Shown one piece after another: positions 41,980 through 51,067 of a stretch of 64,000 nt of DNA (position 1 is its first letter; each line of letters starts with the position of its first letter). Below the pieces are notes generated by a model. It worked only from the letters and a program-made list of their open reading frames with translations. It ran no database searches and was not told the DNA's origin. The stretch spans positions 1-64,000 of the forward strand of contig CAUSEC010000023.1 of NCBI GenBank assembly GCA_963530515.1, written 5' to 3'. This DNA comes from CBFFRJ01 sp963530515 (lineage in GTDB: Bacteria; Pseudomonadota; Gammaproteobacteria; Enterobacterales; Enterobacteriaceae). A program made the translations under genes and the position numbers.

Positions 41980-44523
41980 TTGTACCTCTATATTGAGACT
42001 CTGAAACAGAGACTGGATGCCATTAATCAACTGCGTGTGGATCGCGCTCTTGCTGCCATGGGTCCTGCTTTCCAGCAGGTCTACAGTCTGCTGCCGACAT
42101 TGTTGCACCATCATCATCCGCTGATGCCGGGTTACCTCGACGGTAACGTTCCAAAAGGCATCTGCCTTTACACGCCTGATGAAACCCAACTGCACTACCT
42201 TAATGAGCTTGAACTCTACCGTGGCATGCCTGCGCAAGTGTCGCCGAAAGGTGAACTGCCGATTACGGGCGTCTATTCCATGGGGAGTACCTCTTCGGTA
42301 GGGCAAAGCTGTTCTTCCGATCTCGATATCTGGGTATGCCATCAGTCCTGGCTGGATAATGAAGAGCGCCAGTTGTTACAGCGCAAGTGCAGCCTGCTCG
42401 AAAGCTGGGCCGCATCGCTGGGTGTGGAAGTCAGTTTCTTCCTGATTGATGAAAACCGTTTCCGCCACAATGAAAGCGGCAGTCTGGGTGGCGAGGACTG
42501 TGGCTCAACGCAGCACATTTTGCTGCTCGACGAATTCTATCGTACCGCTGTGCGTCTGGCCGGTAAGCGTATTCTGTGGAATATGGTGCCGGGCGATGAA
42601 GAAGAGCACTATGACGATTACGTCATGACGCTTTATGCGCAGGGTGTACTGACGCCGAACGAATGGCTGGATTTGGGTGGCCTGAGCTCTCTCTCTGCTG
42701 AAGAATACTTCGGTGCCAGCCTGTGGCAACTCTATAAAAGTATCGACTCCCCGTATAAAGCCGTGTTGAAAACGCTGCTGCTGGAAGCTTATTCCTGGGA
42801 GTATCCGAATACCCGCCTGCTGGCGAAAGACATCAAACAGCGTCTGCACGATGGCGAAATCGTCTCGTTCGGGCTGGATCACTACTGCATGATGCTGGAG
42901 CGCGTGACCCAGTATCTGACCGCCATTGAAGACTTCACCCGTCTTGACCTCGTGCGTCGATGTTTCTACTTAAAAGTGTGTGAGAAACTGAGCCGTGAGC
43001 GCGCCTGTGTGGGCTGGCGTCGCGAAGTGGTGAGTCAGTTAGTGAAAGAATGGGGTTGGGACGATGCGCGTCTCACCATGCTGGATAACCGGGCAAACTG
43101 GAAAATCGATCAGGTGCGTGAAGCGCACAATGAGCTGCTCGATGCCATGATGCAAAGCTACCGTAACTTGATTCGCTTTGCGCGCCGCAATAATTTGAGC
43201 GTTTCTGCCAGTCCGCAAGACATCGGTGTTCTGACCCGTAAGTTATATGCCGCTTTTGAAGCGCTGCCGGGCAAAGTCACCCTGGTTAACCCGCAGATTT
43301 CGCCAGATCTCTCTGAGCCAAATCTCACCTTTATTCATGTTCCGCCGGGCCGTGCGAATCGCACCGGCTGGTATCTCTACAACCGCGCCCCGAACATGGA
43401 TTCCATTGTCAGCCATCAGCCGCTGGAATATAACCGCTATCTCAACAAGCTGGTGGCCTGGGCGTGGTTCAACGGCCTGTTAACCTCGCGTACGCATCTG
43501 TATGTGAAAGGGAATGGCGTTGTTGACCTGGCAAAACTGCAGGAGATGGTGGCGAATGTGTCGCATCACTTCCCGCTGCGCCTGCCAGCACCTACGCCAA
43601 AAGCGCTCTACAGTCCCTGTGAGATTCGCCATCTGGCGATCATCGTGAATCTGGAATATGACCCGACGGCGGCGTTCCGCAATCAGGTCGTGCATTTCGA
43701 TTTCCGTAAGCTGGATGTGTTCAGCTTCGGCGAGCAGCAAAACTGCCTGGTGGGTAGCGTTGACCTTCTCTATCGCAACTCGTGGAATGAAGTGCGTACG
43801 CTGCACTTCAACGGCGAGCAGGCGATGATTGAAGCGCTGAAAACGATTCTGGGCAAAATGCATCAGGACGCCGCACCGCCGGATAGCGTGGAAGTGTTCT
43901 GTTACAGCCAGCACCTGCGCGGCTTGATCCGTACCCGCGTGCAGCAGTTGGTTTCTGAATGCATTGAACTGCGTCTTTCCAGTACCCGCCAGGAAACCGG
44001 GCGTTTTAAAGCGCTGCGTGTGGCGGGTCAGACATGGGGTCTGTTCTTCGAACGCCTGAATGTGTCGGTACAGAAACTGGAAAATGCTATCGAGTTTTAC
44101 GGTGCCATTTCCCATAACAAGCTGCACGGTCTGTCGGTGCAGGTCGAAACCAACCACGTCAAACTACCCCAGGTGGTGGATGGGTTTGCCAGCGAAGGGA
44201 TTATTCAGTTCTTCTTTGAAGAGACGGGAGACGACGGTTTTAACATCTATATTCTGGATGAGAGCAACCGCGCGGAAGTCTATCACCACTGCGAAGGCAG
44301 CAAAGAGGAGCTGGTGCGTGATGTGAGCCGCTTCTACTCGTCGTCTCATGACCGCTTTACCTACGGCTCCAGCTTTATCAACTTCAACCTGCCGCAGTTC
44401 TATCAGATTGTGAACGTGGACAACCGGGTTCAGGTGATCCCGTTCCGCAGCCAGGCGATTACGCCCGTTGCGTCCGCCAATCAGGATAACGACACCCCGC
44501 TGTTACAGCAGTATTTCTCTTAA
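41980..44523 (+). CDS. cyaA: Class I adenylate cyclase
   Basis: This 847-residue enzyme makes cAMP from ATP. The N-terminal catalytic part has the nucleotidyltransferase-type motif GSTSSVGQSCSSDLDIW. The C-terminal half is regulatory, activated by phosphorylated EIIA-Glc. The TTG start at 41980 gives MYLYIETLKQR and matches E. coli, where the rare start limits expression. One residue shorter than E. coli, from changes near the C terminus. It is followed by REP elements. Confidence 0.97.
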   Translation: MYLYIETLKQRLDAINQLRVDRALAAMGPAFQQVYSLLPTLLHHHHPLMPGYLDGNVPKGICLYTPDETQLHYLNELELYRGMPAQVSPKGELPITGVYSMGSTSSVGQSCSSDLDIWVCHQSWLDNEERQLLQRKCSLLESWAASLGVEVSFFLIDENRFRHNESGSLGGEDCGSTQHILLLDEFYRTAVRLAGKRILWNMVPGDEEEHYDDYVMTLYAQGVLTPNEWLDLGGLSSLSAEEYFGASLWQLYKSIDSPYKAVLKTLLLEAYSWEYPNTRLLAKDIKQRLHDGEIVSFGLDHYCMMLERVTQYLTAIEDFTRLDLVRRCFYLKVCEKLSRERACVGWRREVVSQLVKEWGWDDARLTMLDNRANWKIDQVREAHNELLDAMMQSYRNLIRFARRNNLSVSASPQDIGVLTRKLYAAFEALPGKVTLVNPQISPDLSEPNLTFIHVPPGRANRTGWYLYNRAPNMDSIVSHQPLEYNRYLNKLVAWAWFNGLLTSRTHLYVKGNGVVDLAKLQEMVANVSHHFPLRLPAPTPKALYSPCEIRHLAIIVNLEYDPTAAFRNQVVHFDFRKLDVFSFGEQQNCLVGSVDLLYRNSWNEVRTLHFNGEQAMIEALKTILGKMHQDAAPPDSVEVFCYSQHLRGLIRTRVQQLVSECIELRLSSTRQETGRFKALRVAGQTWGLFFERLNVSVQKLENAIEFYGAISHNKLHGLSVQVETNHVKLPQVVDGFASEGIIQFFFEETGDDGFNIYILDESNRAEVYHHCEGSKEELVRDVSRFYSSSHDRFTYGSSFINFNLPQFYQIVNVDNRVQVIPFRSQAITPVASANQDNDTPLLQQYFS

Positions 44524-44528
44524 CCATG

Positions 44529-44615
44529 ATGCCGGATGGCGGTGTAAACACCTTATCCGGCCTGGAAATGGTGCCAAACGTGTAGGCCGGATAAGGTGAA
44601 GCCGCCATCCGGCAA
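44529..44615. repeat. REP/BIME element pair
   Basis: Two copies in opposite orientation of a repetitive extragenic palindrome share GCCGGATGGCGG-type and CCTTATCCGGCC-type segments. They lie between the convergent cyaA and cyaY genes. Such elements stabilise mRNA 3' ends and bind DNA gyrase or IHF. Confidence 0.85.
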
Positions 44616-44620
44616 AAATC

Positions 44621-44941
44621 TCAGCGGAAACTCACTTCTTCACCTGCCTGCTGTGTTGCTGCCTGTTCCAGCAAATCCCAGAAGGTTTCACCTGAGCGAT
44701 CGCATACCCACTCTTCACCTTTGAGATTGAAGTGATAGCCGCCCTGTTTCGTTGCCAGCCACACCTGATGCAGCGGCTCCTGACGGTTAATGATGATCTT
44801 GCTGCCGTTTTCAAACGTAATGGTCAGCACGCCACCGTTGATTTCGCAGTCGATATCGCTGTCGCCGTCCCAGTCATCCAGACGTTCTTCGATGGTCTCC
44901 CAGAGGGTATCTGCCAGGCGATGAAATTCACTGTCGTTCAT
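44621..44941 (-). CDS. cyaY: Bacterial frataxin CyaY
   Basis: This 106-residue frataxin homologue binds iron and modulates iron-sulphur cluster assembly by IscS. Its acidic first helix (TLWETIEERLDDWDGDSDID) is the metal-binding ridge. The start MNDSEFH matches E. coli length; an in-frame start further upstream (45010) is not conserved. It is divergent from lptM and convergent with cyaA. Confidence 0.96.
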   Translation of the reverse strand: MNDSEFHRLADTLWETIEERLDDWDGDSDIDCEINGGVLTITFENGSKIIINRQEPLHQVWLATKQGGYHFNLKGEEWVCDRSGETFWDLLEQAATQQAGEEVSFR

Positions 44942-45078
44942 TGTCGTTTCCCGTTTTACGTGATGGCGGCAGTATAACGCGAAACATTTCCCGATGCAGG
45001 GTGCGTGCAAACTCTTGCTTTTGTGTCTTCTCCTGCGATGATAGATGAAAGAAAGGATGAACTAACAGGCTACCTACA

Positions 45079-45279
45079 ATGAAAGAAGTGTGTCGCACGC
45101 TGGCCGTATTAATGGCCTTATTCAGCCTGACAGGCTGTGGTCTGAAAGGACCGTTGTATTTCCCGCCGGCGGACAAAAACGCGCCGCCACCCACGAAAAA
45201 CGCAACACCTGTTTACCAGTCGACGTCTCCGGATCGTAACGATCGCGGTGATAACGGTGCGCCGACCCAGGTTAACTAA
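45079..45279 (+). CDS. lptM: LPS assembly lipoprotein LptM
   Basis: This 66-residue protein (formerly YifL) has a lipoprotein signal with lipobox LTGC and lipidated Cys at residue 20, followed by the signature CGLKGPLYFPP. In E. coli LptM binds the LptDE translocon and helps oxidative maturation of LptD. The tail is low-complexity and Pro/Asn rich. It is 45 bp before dapF. Confidence 0.93.
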   Translation: MKEVCRTLAVLMALFSLTGCGLKGPLYFPPADKNAPPPTKNATPVYQSTSPDRNDRGDNGAPTQVN

Positions 45280-45324
45280 ATGACGATCCCCATTCTGTAC
45301 CCGCGTAGGTAATTGGAGTAGATA

Positions 45325-46149
45325 ATGCAGTTCTCGAAAATGCATGGCCTTGGCAACGATTTTATGGTCGTCGACGCGGTGACGCAGAATGTCTTTTTCT
45401 CCCCGGAACTCATCCGCCGCATGGCGGACCGGCACCTGGGCGTAGGGTTTGATCAGCTGTTGGTGGTTGAGCCGCCTTACGATCCAGAGCTTGATTTCCA
45501 CTATCGTATTTTCAACGCAGATGGCAGCGAAGTGTCACAGTGTGGCAACGGCGCTCGCTGTTTTGCGCGTTTCGTTCGACTGAAAGGATTAACCAATAAA
45601 CGTGATATTCGTGTCAGCACGGCTAACGGGCGCATGGTATTAAGCGTGACGGAAGATGAGCTGGTGCGCGTTAACATGGGTGAGCCTAATTTCGAACCCT
45701 CGCAGGTGCCGTTCCGCGCAAACAAAGCGGAAAAGACCTATATTATGCGTGCGGCGGAGCAAACCATAATGTGCGGCGTCGTCTCGATGGGGAATCCGCA
45801 CTGTGTGATTCAGGTCGATGACGTTGCAACCGCCCCGGTGGAAACCTTAGGACCGGTGATGGAGAGCCACGAACGCTTTCCTGAACGCGCCAATATTGGT
45901 TTTATGCAGGTTGTTTCGCGCGATTTTATCCGTCTGCGGGTGTTTGAGCGTGGCGCAGGTGAAACCCAGGCCTGCGGCAGCGGCGCGTGTGCAGCCGTTG
46001 CAGTCGGCATTCAGCAAGGTTTGCTGGCGGAAGAAGTACGAGTCGAATTACCAGGCGGCCGACTGGATATCGCCTGGAAAGGACCGGGCCAACCGTTGTA
46101 TATGACTGGCCCGGCGGCACATGTCTACGACGGGTTTATTCATCTATGA
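45325..46149 (+). CDS. dapF: Diaminopimelate epimerase
   Basis: This 274-residue cofactor-independent racemase converts LL- to meso-diaminopimelate for lysine and peptidoglycan. The two catalytic cysteines are in SQCGNGARC near residue 73 and QACGSGAC near residue 217. It starts the dapF-yigA-xerC-yigB run, where each gene overlaps the next by one to four bases. Confidence 0.97.
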   Translation: MQFSKMHGLGNDFMVVDAVTQNVFFSPELIRRMADRHLGVGFDQLLVVEPPYDPELDFHYRIFNADGSEVSQCGNGARCFARFVRLKGLTNKRDIRVSTANGRMVLSVTEDELVRVNMGEPNFEPSQVPFRANKAEKTYIMRAAEQTIMCGVVSMGNPHCVIQVDDVATAPVETLGPVMESHERFPERANIGFMQVVSRDFIRLRVFERGAGETQACGSGACAAVAVGIQQGLLAEEVRVELPGGRLDIAWKGPGQPLYMTGPAAHVYDGFIHL

Positions 46150-46853
46150 AGCAAGTCGAGGAAGAACAGCGGGATACCCTTGCCGAACTGGACGACAGGG
46201 CGGTTGTGGAGTACCTGCTGCGTAATCCTGAATTCTTTATTCGTAATGCACGTGCAGTGGAACAAATTCAGGTGCCGCACCCCGTGCGCGGGATGGTTTC
46301 TCTGGTGGAATGGCACATGGCGCGCGCGCGCAATCACATCAATGTGCTGGAAGAGAACATGACACTGCTGATGGAGCAGGCCAGCGCCAACGAAGGCCTG
46401 TTCTATCGCTTGCTCCGCCTGCAAAGCAAGCTGGCATCTGCCGATAGCCTTGAAGAGATGCTTAACCGCTTTCATCGCTGGGCAAAAGATCTGGGGCTGG
46501 CGGGCGCAACGATTCGCCTCTTCCCCGACCGCTGGCGTATTGGCGCCCCTTCTGGCTTTACCCATCTCGCTCTCTCCCGTCAGGCTTTTGAACCGTTCCG
46601 TATTCAGCGTCTGGGCCACCAGCAGCACTATCTGGGTTCGCTGAACGGGCCGGAGTTGCTGCTGCTGTTACCGGAAGCGAAAGCCATCGGATCGTCAGCC
46701 GTTTCGATGATGGGGCGGGATGCCGATCTGGGCGTGGTTGTCTTCAGCAGCCGGGACCCGCACCATTATCAGTCGGGCCAGGGAACGCAGTTACTCGAAG
46801 AGATCGCCCTGATGTTGCCCGATCTGCTGGAGCGTTGGATCGAGCGCGTATGA
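46146..46853 (+). CDS. yigA: DUF484 family protein YigA
   Basis: This 235-residue protein has an N-terminal helical segment (EEEQRDTLAELDDRAVVEYLLRNPEFF) with a coiled-coil look and a GAF-like C-terminal part. Its function is unknown. Constant linkage between dapF and xerC suggests a role near cell division or recombination, but this is unproven. The start at 46146 overlaps the dapF stop (ATGA) and gives E. coli length. Confidence 0.92.
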   Translation: MKQVEEEQRDTLAELDDRAVVEYLLRNPEFFIRNARAVEQIQVPHPVRGMVSLVEWHMARARNHINVLEENMTLLMEQASANEGLFYRLLRLQSKLASADSLEEMLNRFHRWAKDLGLAGATIRLFPDRWRIGAPSGFTHLALSRQAFEPFRIQRLGHQQHYLGSLNGPELLLLLPEAKAIGSSAVSMMGRDADLGVVVFSSRDPHHYQSGQGTQLLEEIALMLPDLLERWIERV

Positions 46854-47752
46854 CCGATACGCCGCTACACGAAGCCGTTGCCCGTTTTCTTCGCTATCTG
46901 GGTGTTGAGCGCCAGCTCAGTCCCATCACCTTACTCAATTATCAGCGTCAGCTTGATGCCATCATTGCGCTTACCCAGGAGATCGGTTTGCAGCGCTGGC
47001 AACAATGTGATGCCGCCATGGTGCGCGCCATTGCCGTGCGCAGCCGCCGTAAGGGCCTCGGGCCTTCCAGCCTTGCGCTGCGTCTCTCCGCTTTGCGCAG
47101 TTTCTTCGACTGGCTGGTGGGCCAGGGCGAGCTGCCTGCAAACCCGGCAAAAGGGGTTTCTGCCCCGAAAACGCCTCGTCATCTGCCAAAAAATATCGAT
47201 GTTGATGATGTTAATCGCCTGCTGGATATCGATCTTAACGATCCGCTGGCGGTGCGCGATCGCGCGATGCTGGAAGTGATGTACGGCGCGGGTCTGCGTT
47301 TGTCCGAGCTGGTGGGGCTGGATATTAAACATATGGATCTGGAAAGCGGTGAAGTCTGGGTGATGGGCAAAGGCAGCAAAGAGCGCCGCCTGCCCATCGG
47401 GCGCAATGCGGTTATCTGGATTGAGCACTGGCTGGATTTACGCGGCCTGTTCGGCACTGACGACGACGCTCTGTTCCTGTCAAAGCTGGGGAAACGCATT
47501 TCGGCGCGTAATGTGCAAAAGCGGTTTGCCGAATGGGGTATCAAGCAGGGGCTGAACAGCCATGTACACCCGCATAAGCTGCGCCACTCTTTTGCTACCC
47601 ATATGCTGGAGTCCAGCGGTGACCTGCGCGGTGTGCAGGAGCTGCTGGGGCATGCTAATCTCTCCACCACGCAAATCTATACTCATCTTGATTTTCAACA
47701 CCTTGCCTCGGTGTATGACGCTGCGCATCCACGCGCCAAACGGGGGAAATAA
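46850..47752 (+). CDS. xerC: Tyrosine recombinase XerC
   Basis: This 300-residue recombinase resolves chromosome dimers at dif together with XerD and FtsK. The N-terminal SAM-like DNA-binding domain is followed by the catalytic domain with Arg in GAGLRLSEL, His and Arg in HKLRHSFATHML, His in LLGHANLSTTQIYTH, and the nucleophile Tyr in that same segment. It is two residues longer than E. coli XerC near the N terminus. It overlaps yigA by ATGA. Confidence 0.97.
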   Translation: MTDTPLHEAVARFLRYLGVERQLSPITLLNYQRQLDAIIALTQEIGLQRWQQCDAAMVRAIAVRSRRKGLGPSSLALRLSALRSFFDWLVGQGELPANPAKGVSAPKTPRHLPKNIDVDDVNRLLDIDLNDPLAVRDRAMLEVMYGAGLRLSELVGLDIKHMDLESGEVWVMGKGSKERRLPIGRNAVIWIEHWLDLRGLFGTDDDALFLSKLGKRISARNVQKRFAEWGIKQGLNSHVHPHKLRHSFATHMLESSGDLRGVQELLGHANLSTTQIYTHLDFQHLASVYDAAHPRAKRGK

Positions 47753-48468
47753 TGCGATTTTACCGACCTACCGGCCTTATCTCGGCTCTCACTTTCGACC
47801 TGGACGACACGCTGTATGATAACCGCCAGGTCATTCTGCGCACGGAGCAGGAGTCGCTGCGCTTCGTGCAGGAGTATCATCCGTCGCTGAACACGCTGGA
47901 AAGCACCGATCTGCACCGCATCCGTCAGTCTCTGCGTGAGACGGAGCCGGAGATTTACCACGACGTGACCGAATGGCGACGGCGTGCGGTTGAGCGTGCC
48001 ATGCTCAACGTCGGCCTAACAGAAGACGCCGCCGCCGCAGGCGCCGAAGCCGCAATGCACAACTTCGCCAAATGGCGTAGCCGCATTGACGTGCCTCAGG
48101 AGACTCACGACACTCTGGCAAAGCTCGCTGAAAAATGGCCGCTGGTGGCGATCACTAACGGTAACGCGCAGCCGGAACTGTTTGGCCTGAGCGATTATTT
48201 TGAGTTTGTGCTGCGTGCAGGCCCGGACGGGCGTGCTAAGCCCTTTAACGACATGTATCACCTTGCCGCTGAACGTCTGAATGTGCCGCTGGGCGAAATC
48301 CTCCACGTGGGCGATGACCTGACCACCGATGTGGCAGGCGCAATTCGCTGCGGCATGCAGGCCTGCTGGATCAAACCGGAAGGCGCCGACCTGTTAACGG
48401 CAGTGGACAGCCGTTTGCTGCCCCATCTGGAAATTTCGCGGTTGGCATCCCTCACCACGCTGATATAA
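47752..48468 (+). CDS. yigB: HAD phosphatase YigB
   Basis: This 238-residue HAD-superfamily hydrolase has motif I in TFDLDDTLYDN, motif II around VAITNGNAQPE and motif IV GDDLTTDVAGA. In E. coli YigB acts on FMN and on the riboflavin-pathway intermediate 5-amino-6-(5-phosphoribitylamino)uracil. It shares one base with xerC (TAATG) and ends about 80 bp before uvrD, whose promoter lies within its 3' end. Confidence 0.94.
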   Translation: MRFYRPTGLISALTFDLDDTLYDNRQVILRTEQESLRFVQEYHPSLNTLESTDLHRIRQSLRETEPEIYHDVTEWRRRAVERAMLNVGLTEDAAAAGAEAAMHNFAKWRSRIDVPQETHDTLAKLAEKWPLVAITNGNAQPELFGLSDYFEFVLRAGPDGRAKPFNDMYHLAAERLNVPLGEILHVGDDLTTDVAGAIRCGMQACWIKPEGADLLTAVDSRLLPHLEISRLASLTTLI

Positions 48469-48498
48469 TCACCAGCAGTAATGTATAAATTCACAGTA
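48442..48498 (+). promoter_or_regulatory. uvrD promoter with LexA-type SOS box
   Basis: TTGGCA (48442-48447), a 16-bp spacer and TATAAT (48464-48469) overlap the end of yigB. Just downstream, TAATGTATAAATTCACAGTA (48479-48498) agrees with the LexA consensus at 16 of 20 positions; one half-site is ATG instead of CTG. In E. coli uvrD is SOS-inducible with a similarly imperfect box, so damage control is expected. Confidence 0.75.
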
Positions 48499-48526
48499 TG
48501 CCCGGTAAGCGTCGTGCCACCGGGCA
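48499..48526 (+). repeat. Hairpin in the uvrD leader
   Basis: TGCCCGGT (48499-48506) pairs with ACCGGGCA (48519-48526) around 12 nt. It looks REP-like and directly abuts the SOS box, 21 bp before the uvrD start. It lacks a T tract. Confidence 0.6.
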
Positions 48527-48546
48527 AATGACCTCCGGCGGTGCCC

Positions 48547-50709
48547 ATGGACGTTTCTTACCTGCTCGACAGCCTCAATGATGAACAACGCAACGCCGTG
48601 GCGGCGACGCGTACCAATATGCTGGTGCTGGCCGGGGCAGGCAGTGGTAAGACACGCGTGCTGGTGCACCGCATTGCCTGGCTGCAGAGCGTGGAAAACT
48701 GCTCGCCATATTCCATTATGGCGGTGACCTTTACCAACAAAGCGGCGGCGGAAATGCGCCACCGTATTGCGCAGCTGATGGGCACCAGCCAGGGCGGCAT
48801 GTGGGTCGGCACTTTCCACGGTCTGGCACACCGCCTGCTGCGCGCGCATCATATGGACGCGAATCTGCCGCAGGATTTTCAAATTCTCGACAGCGAAGAT
48901 CAGCTGCGTTTGCTTAAGCGTCTGATTAAGGCCATGAACCTTGATGAGAAGCAGTGGCCGCCGCGCCAGGCCATGTGGTACATCAACGGTCAGAAAGATG
49001 AAGGCATCCGCCCGCACCATATTCAAAGCTACGGTAACCCGGTTGAGCAGACCTGGCAGAAGGTCTATCAGGCCTACCAGGAAGCCTGCGATCGCGCAGG
49101 TCTGGTGGACTTTGCCGAACTGCTGCTGCGTGCCCACGAGCTGTGGCTGAACAAACCGCATATTCTCCAGCACTACCGTGAACGCTTCACCAACATCCTC
49201 GTGGACGAATTCCAGGACACCAACAACATCCAGTATGCGTGGATCCGCCTGCTGGCGGGTGATACCGGCAAGGTCATGATTGTGGGTGATGACGATCAGT
49301 CGATTTACGGCTGGCGTGGGGCGCAGGTGGAAAACATCCAGCGTTTCCTGAAAGATTTCCCCGGCGCAGAAACGATTCGTCTGGAGCAGAACTACCGTTC
49401 AACCAGCAATATCCTGAGTGCCGCCAACGCCCTGATTGAAAACAACAACGGCCGTCTGGGTAAAAAACTGTGGACCGACGGGATTGAAGGCGAGCCGATT
49501 TCCCTCTACTGCGCGTTCAACGAACTCGACGAAGCCCGTTTTGTGGTGAACCGGATTAAAACCTGGCAGGACAACGGCGGCGCGCTGGAGAAATGCGCCA
49601 TTCTCTATCGCAGCAACGCCCAGTCGCGCGTGCTGGAAGAGGCGTTATTGCAGGCCAGCATGCCGTACCGTATCTATGGCGGCATGCGCTTCTTCGAGCG
49701 TCAGGAAATCAAAGATGCGCTCTCCTATCTGCGCCTGATCGCCAACCGTAACGACGATGCCGCCTTTGAACGTGTGGTCAACACGCCGACGCGTGGCATT
49801 GGCGACAGAACGCTGGATGTCGTGCGCCAGACCTCCCGTGACCGTCAGCTCACCCTGTGGCAGGCGACCCGCGAGCTGTTGCAGGAAAAAGCGCTGGCCG
49901 GGCGTGCGGCAAGCGCCTTGCAGCGTTTTATGGAGCTGATTGACGCGCTGGCACAGGAAACCGCCGAAATGCCGCTGCACGTGCAAACTGACCGGGTAGT
50001 GAAAGACTCCGGTCTGCGCATGATGTACGAGCAGGAAAAAGGCGAAAAAGGCCAGACGCGTATCGAGAACTTAGAGGAACTGGTGACGGCCACGCGCCAG
50101 TTCAGCTACAACGAAGAAGATGAAGATTTAATGCCGCTGCAGGCCTTCCTCTCCCACGCCGCGCTGGAAGCGGGCGAAGGTCAGGCGGATACCTGGCAGG
50201 ATGCGGTGCAGCTGATGACGCTGCACTCCGCGAAAGGGCTGGAGTTCCCGCAGGTGTTTATTGTCGGCATGGAAGAGGGGATGTTCCCGAGCCAGATGTC
50301 GCTGGATGAGGGCGGGCGTCTGGAAGAAGAGCGACGTCTGGCTTACGTTGGTGTGACCCGTGCGATGCAGAAGCTGACGCTCACCTATGCTGAAACCCGC
50401 CGCCTGTACGGCAAAGAGGTTTACCACCGTCCGTCACGCTTTATCGGCGAGCTGCCGGAAGCCTGCGTGGAAGAAGTGCGTTTACGCGCCACGGTCAGCC
50501 GCCCGGTCAGCCATAAACAGCTGGGCACGCCAATGGCGGAAAACGACACGGGCTACAAACTGGGCCAGCGCGTACGTCATGCGAAGTTCGGTGAGGGCAC
50601 CATTGTGAACCTGGAAGGCAGCGGTGAACACAGCCGGTTGCAGGTGGCGTTTCAGGGGCAGGGTATCAAATGGCTGGTGGCCGCTTATGCGCGCCTTGAA
50701 ACAGTGTAA
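48547..50709 (+). CDS. uvrD: DNA helicase II UvrD
   Basis: This 720-residue superfamily 1A helicase acts in nucleotide excision and mismatch repair and removes RecA filaments. Motifs are Walker A GAGSGKTR, Walker B DEFQDTN, QSIYGWRGA and YVGVTRAMQKL. The C-terminal Tudor-like domain (GYKLGQRVRHAKFGEG) is the RNA polymerase contact. The start MDVSYLLDSLN gives E. coli length; an in-frame GTG lies two codons upstream. Confidence 0.97.
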   Translation: MDVSYLLDSLNDEQRNAVAATRTNMLVLAGAGSGKTRVLVHRIAWLQSVENCSPYSIMAVTFTNKAAAEMRHRIAQLMGTSQGGMWVGTFHGLAHRLLRAHHMDANLPQDFQILDSEDQLRLLKRLIKAMNLDEKQWPPRQAMWYINGQKDEGIRPHHIQSYGNPVEQTWQKVYQAYQEACDRAGLVDFAELLLRAHELWLNKPHILQHYRERFTNILVDEFQDTNNIQYAWIRLLAGDTGKVMIVGDDDQSIYGWRGAQVENIQRFLKDFPGAETIRLEQNYRSTSNILSAANALIENNNGRLGKKLWTDGIEGEPISLYCAFNELDEARFVVNRIKTWQDNGGALEKCAILYRSNAQSRVLEEALLQASMPYRIYGGMRFFERQEIKDALSYLRLIANRNDDAAFERVVNTPTRGIGDRTLDVVRQTSRDRQLTLWQATRELLQEKALAGRAASALQRFMELIDALAQETAEMPLHVQTDRVVKDSGLRMMYEQEKGEKGQTRIENLEELVTATRQFSYNEEDEDLMPLQAFLSHAALEAGEGQADTWQDAVQLMTLHSAKGLEFPQVFIVGMEEGMFPSQMSLDEGGRLEEERRLAYVGVTRAMQKLTLTYAETRRLYGKEVYHRPSRFIGELPEACVEEVRLRATVSRPVSHKQLGTPMAENDTGYKLGQRVRHAKFGEGTIVNLEGSGEHSRLQVAFQGQGIKWLVAAYARLETV

Positions 50710-50754
50710 CTTTCAGAAAAATATCATCTTTTTGCAATAATCTGCTAGCCTTAT

Positions 50755-50785
50755 ACGCTAAGGGGGAAATATTACCCCTTAGCGT
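50755..50785 (+). repeat. Perfect 11-bp inverted repeat upstream of the corA promoter
   Basis: ACGCTAAGGGG (50755-50765) pairs with CCCCTTAGCGT (50775-50785) around GAAATATTA. It lies 45 bp after uvrD and 11 bp before the corA -35 box. It could terminate uvrD weakly (no T tract follows) or act as an operator. Confidence 0.65.
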
Positions 50786-50796
50786 TCCGTTGCGAG

Positions 50797-50825
50797 TTGA
50801 CGCCTTATTTTTGCTGGCGTAACAT
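50797..50825 (+). promoter_or_regulatory. corA promoter
   Basis: TTGACG (50797-50802), a 17-bp spacer and TAACAT (50820-50825) form a good sigma-70 promoter. Transcription from about 50832 would give a leader of roughly 236 nt before corA. Confidence 0.7.
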
Positions 50826-50857
50826 GCGCGCACGATCACGCTAAGAGGACATTCGCC

Positions 50858-50914
50858 TTGGACACACCCAGTACATACTGGCTCAATTCCCTGTCATCCA
50901 GGAACAACTCCTAA
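50858..50914 (+). CDS. Candidate corA leader ORF (corL-like), 18 codons
   Basis: A TTG-started ORF reads MDTPSTYWLNSLSSRNNS. Its ribosome-binding site AGAGGA lies 8 nt upstream. AAGAGGA (50843-50849) is fully complementary to TCCTCTT (50922-50928), which sits in the loop of a hairpin formed by CTAAGGC (50911-50917) and GCCTTAG (50936-50942). The ORF stop lies in the 5' arm of that hairpin, so translation and folding are mutually exclusive. In Salmonella the corA leader is controlled by translation of a short ORF, corL, and Rho. I have not confirmed that this is the same peptide. Confidence 0.5.
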   Translation: MDTPSTYWLNSLSSRNNS

Positions 50915-51067
50915 GGCTATCTCCTCTTGCTGATGGCCTTAGTGGTTGTCAGCGATCTGTTTTATTCCCGTCGCGCTGAGTCAGGCTGTTTAATGGTCTG
51001 AAACGCCTCATGTTTCTTGTGTGCCCAACCGAACTGTCCAGACATTTTTGTATTGGGAGTCCCGGTC

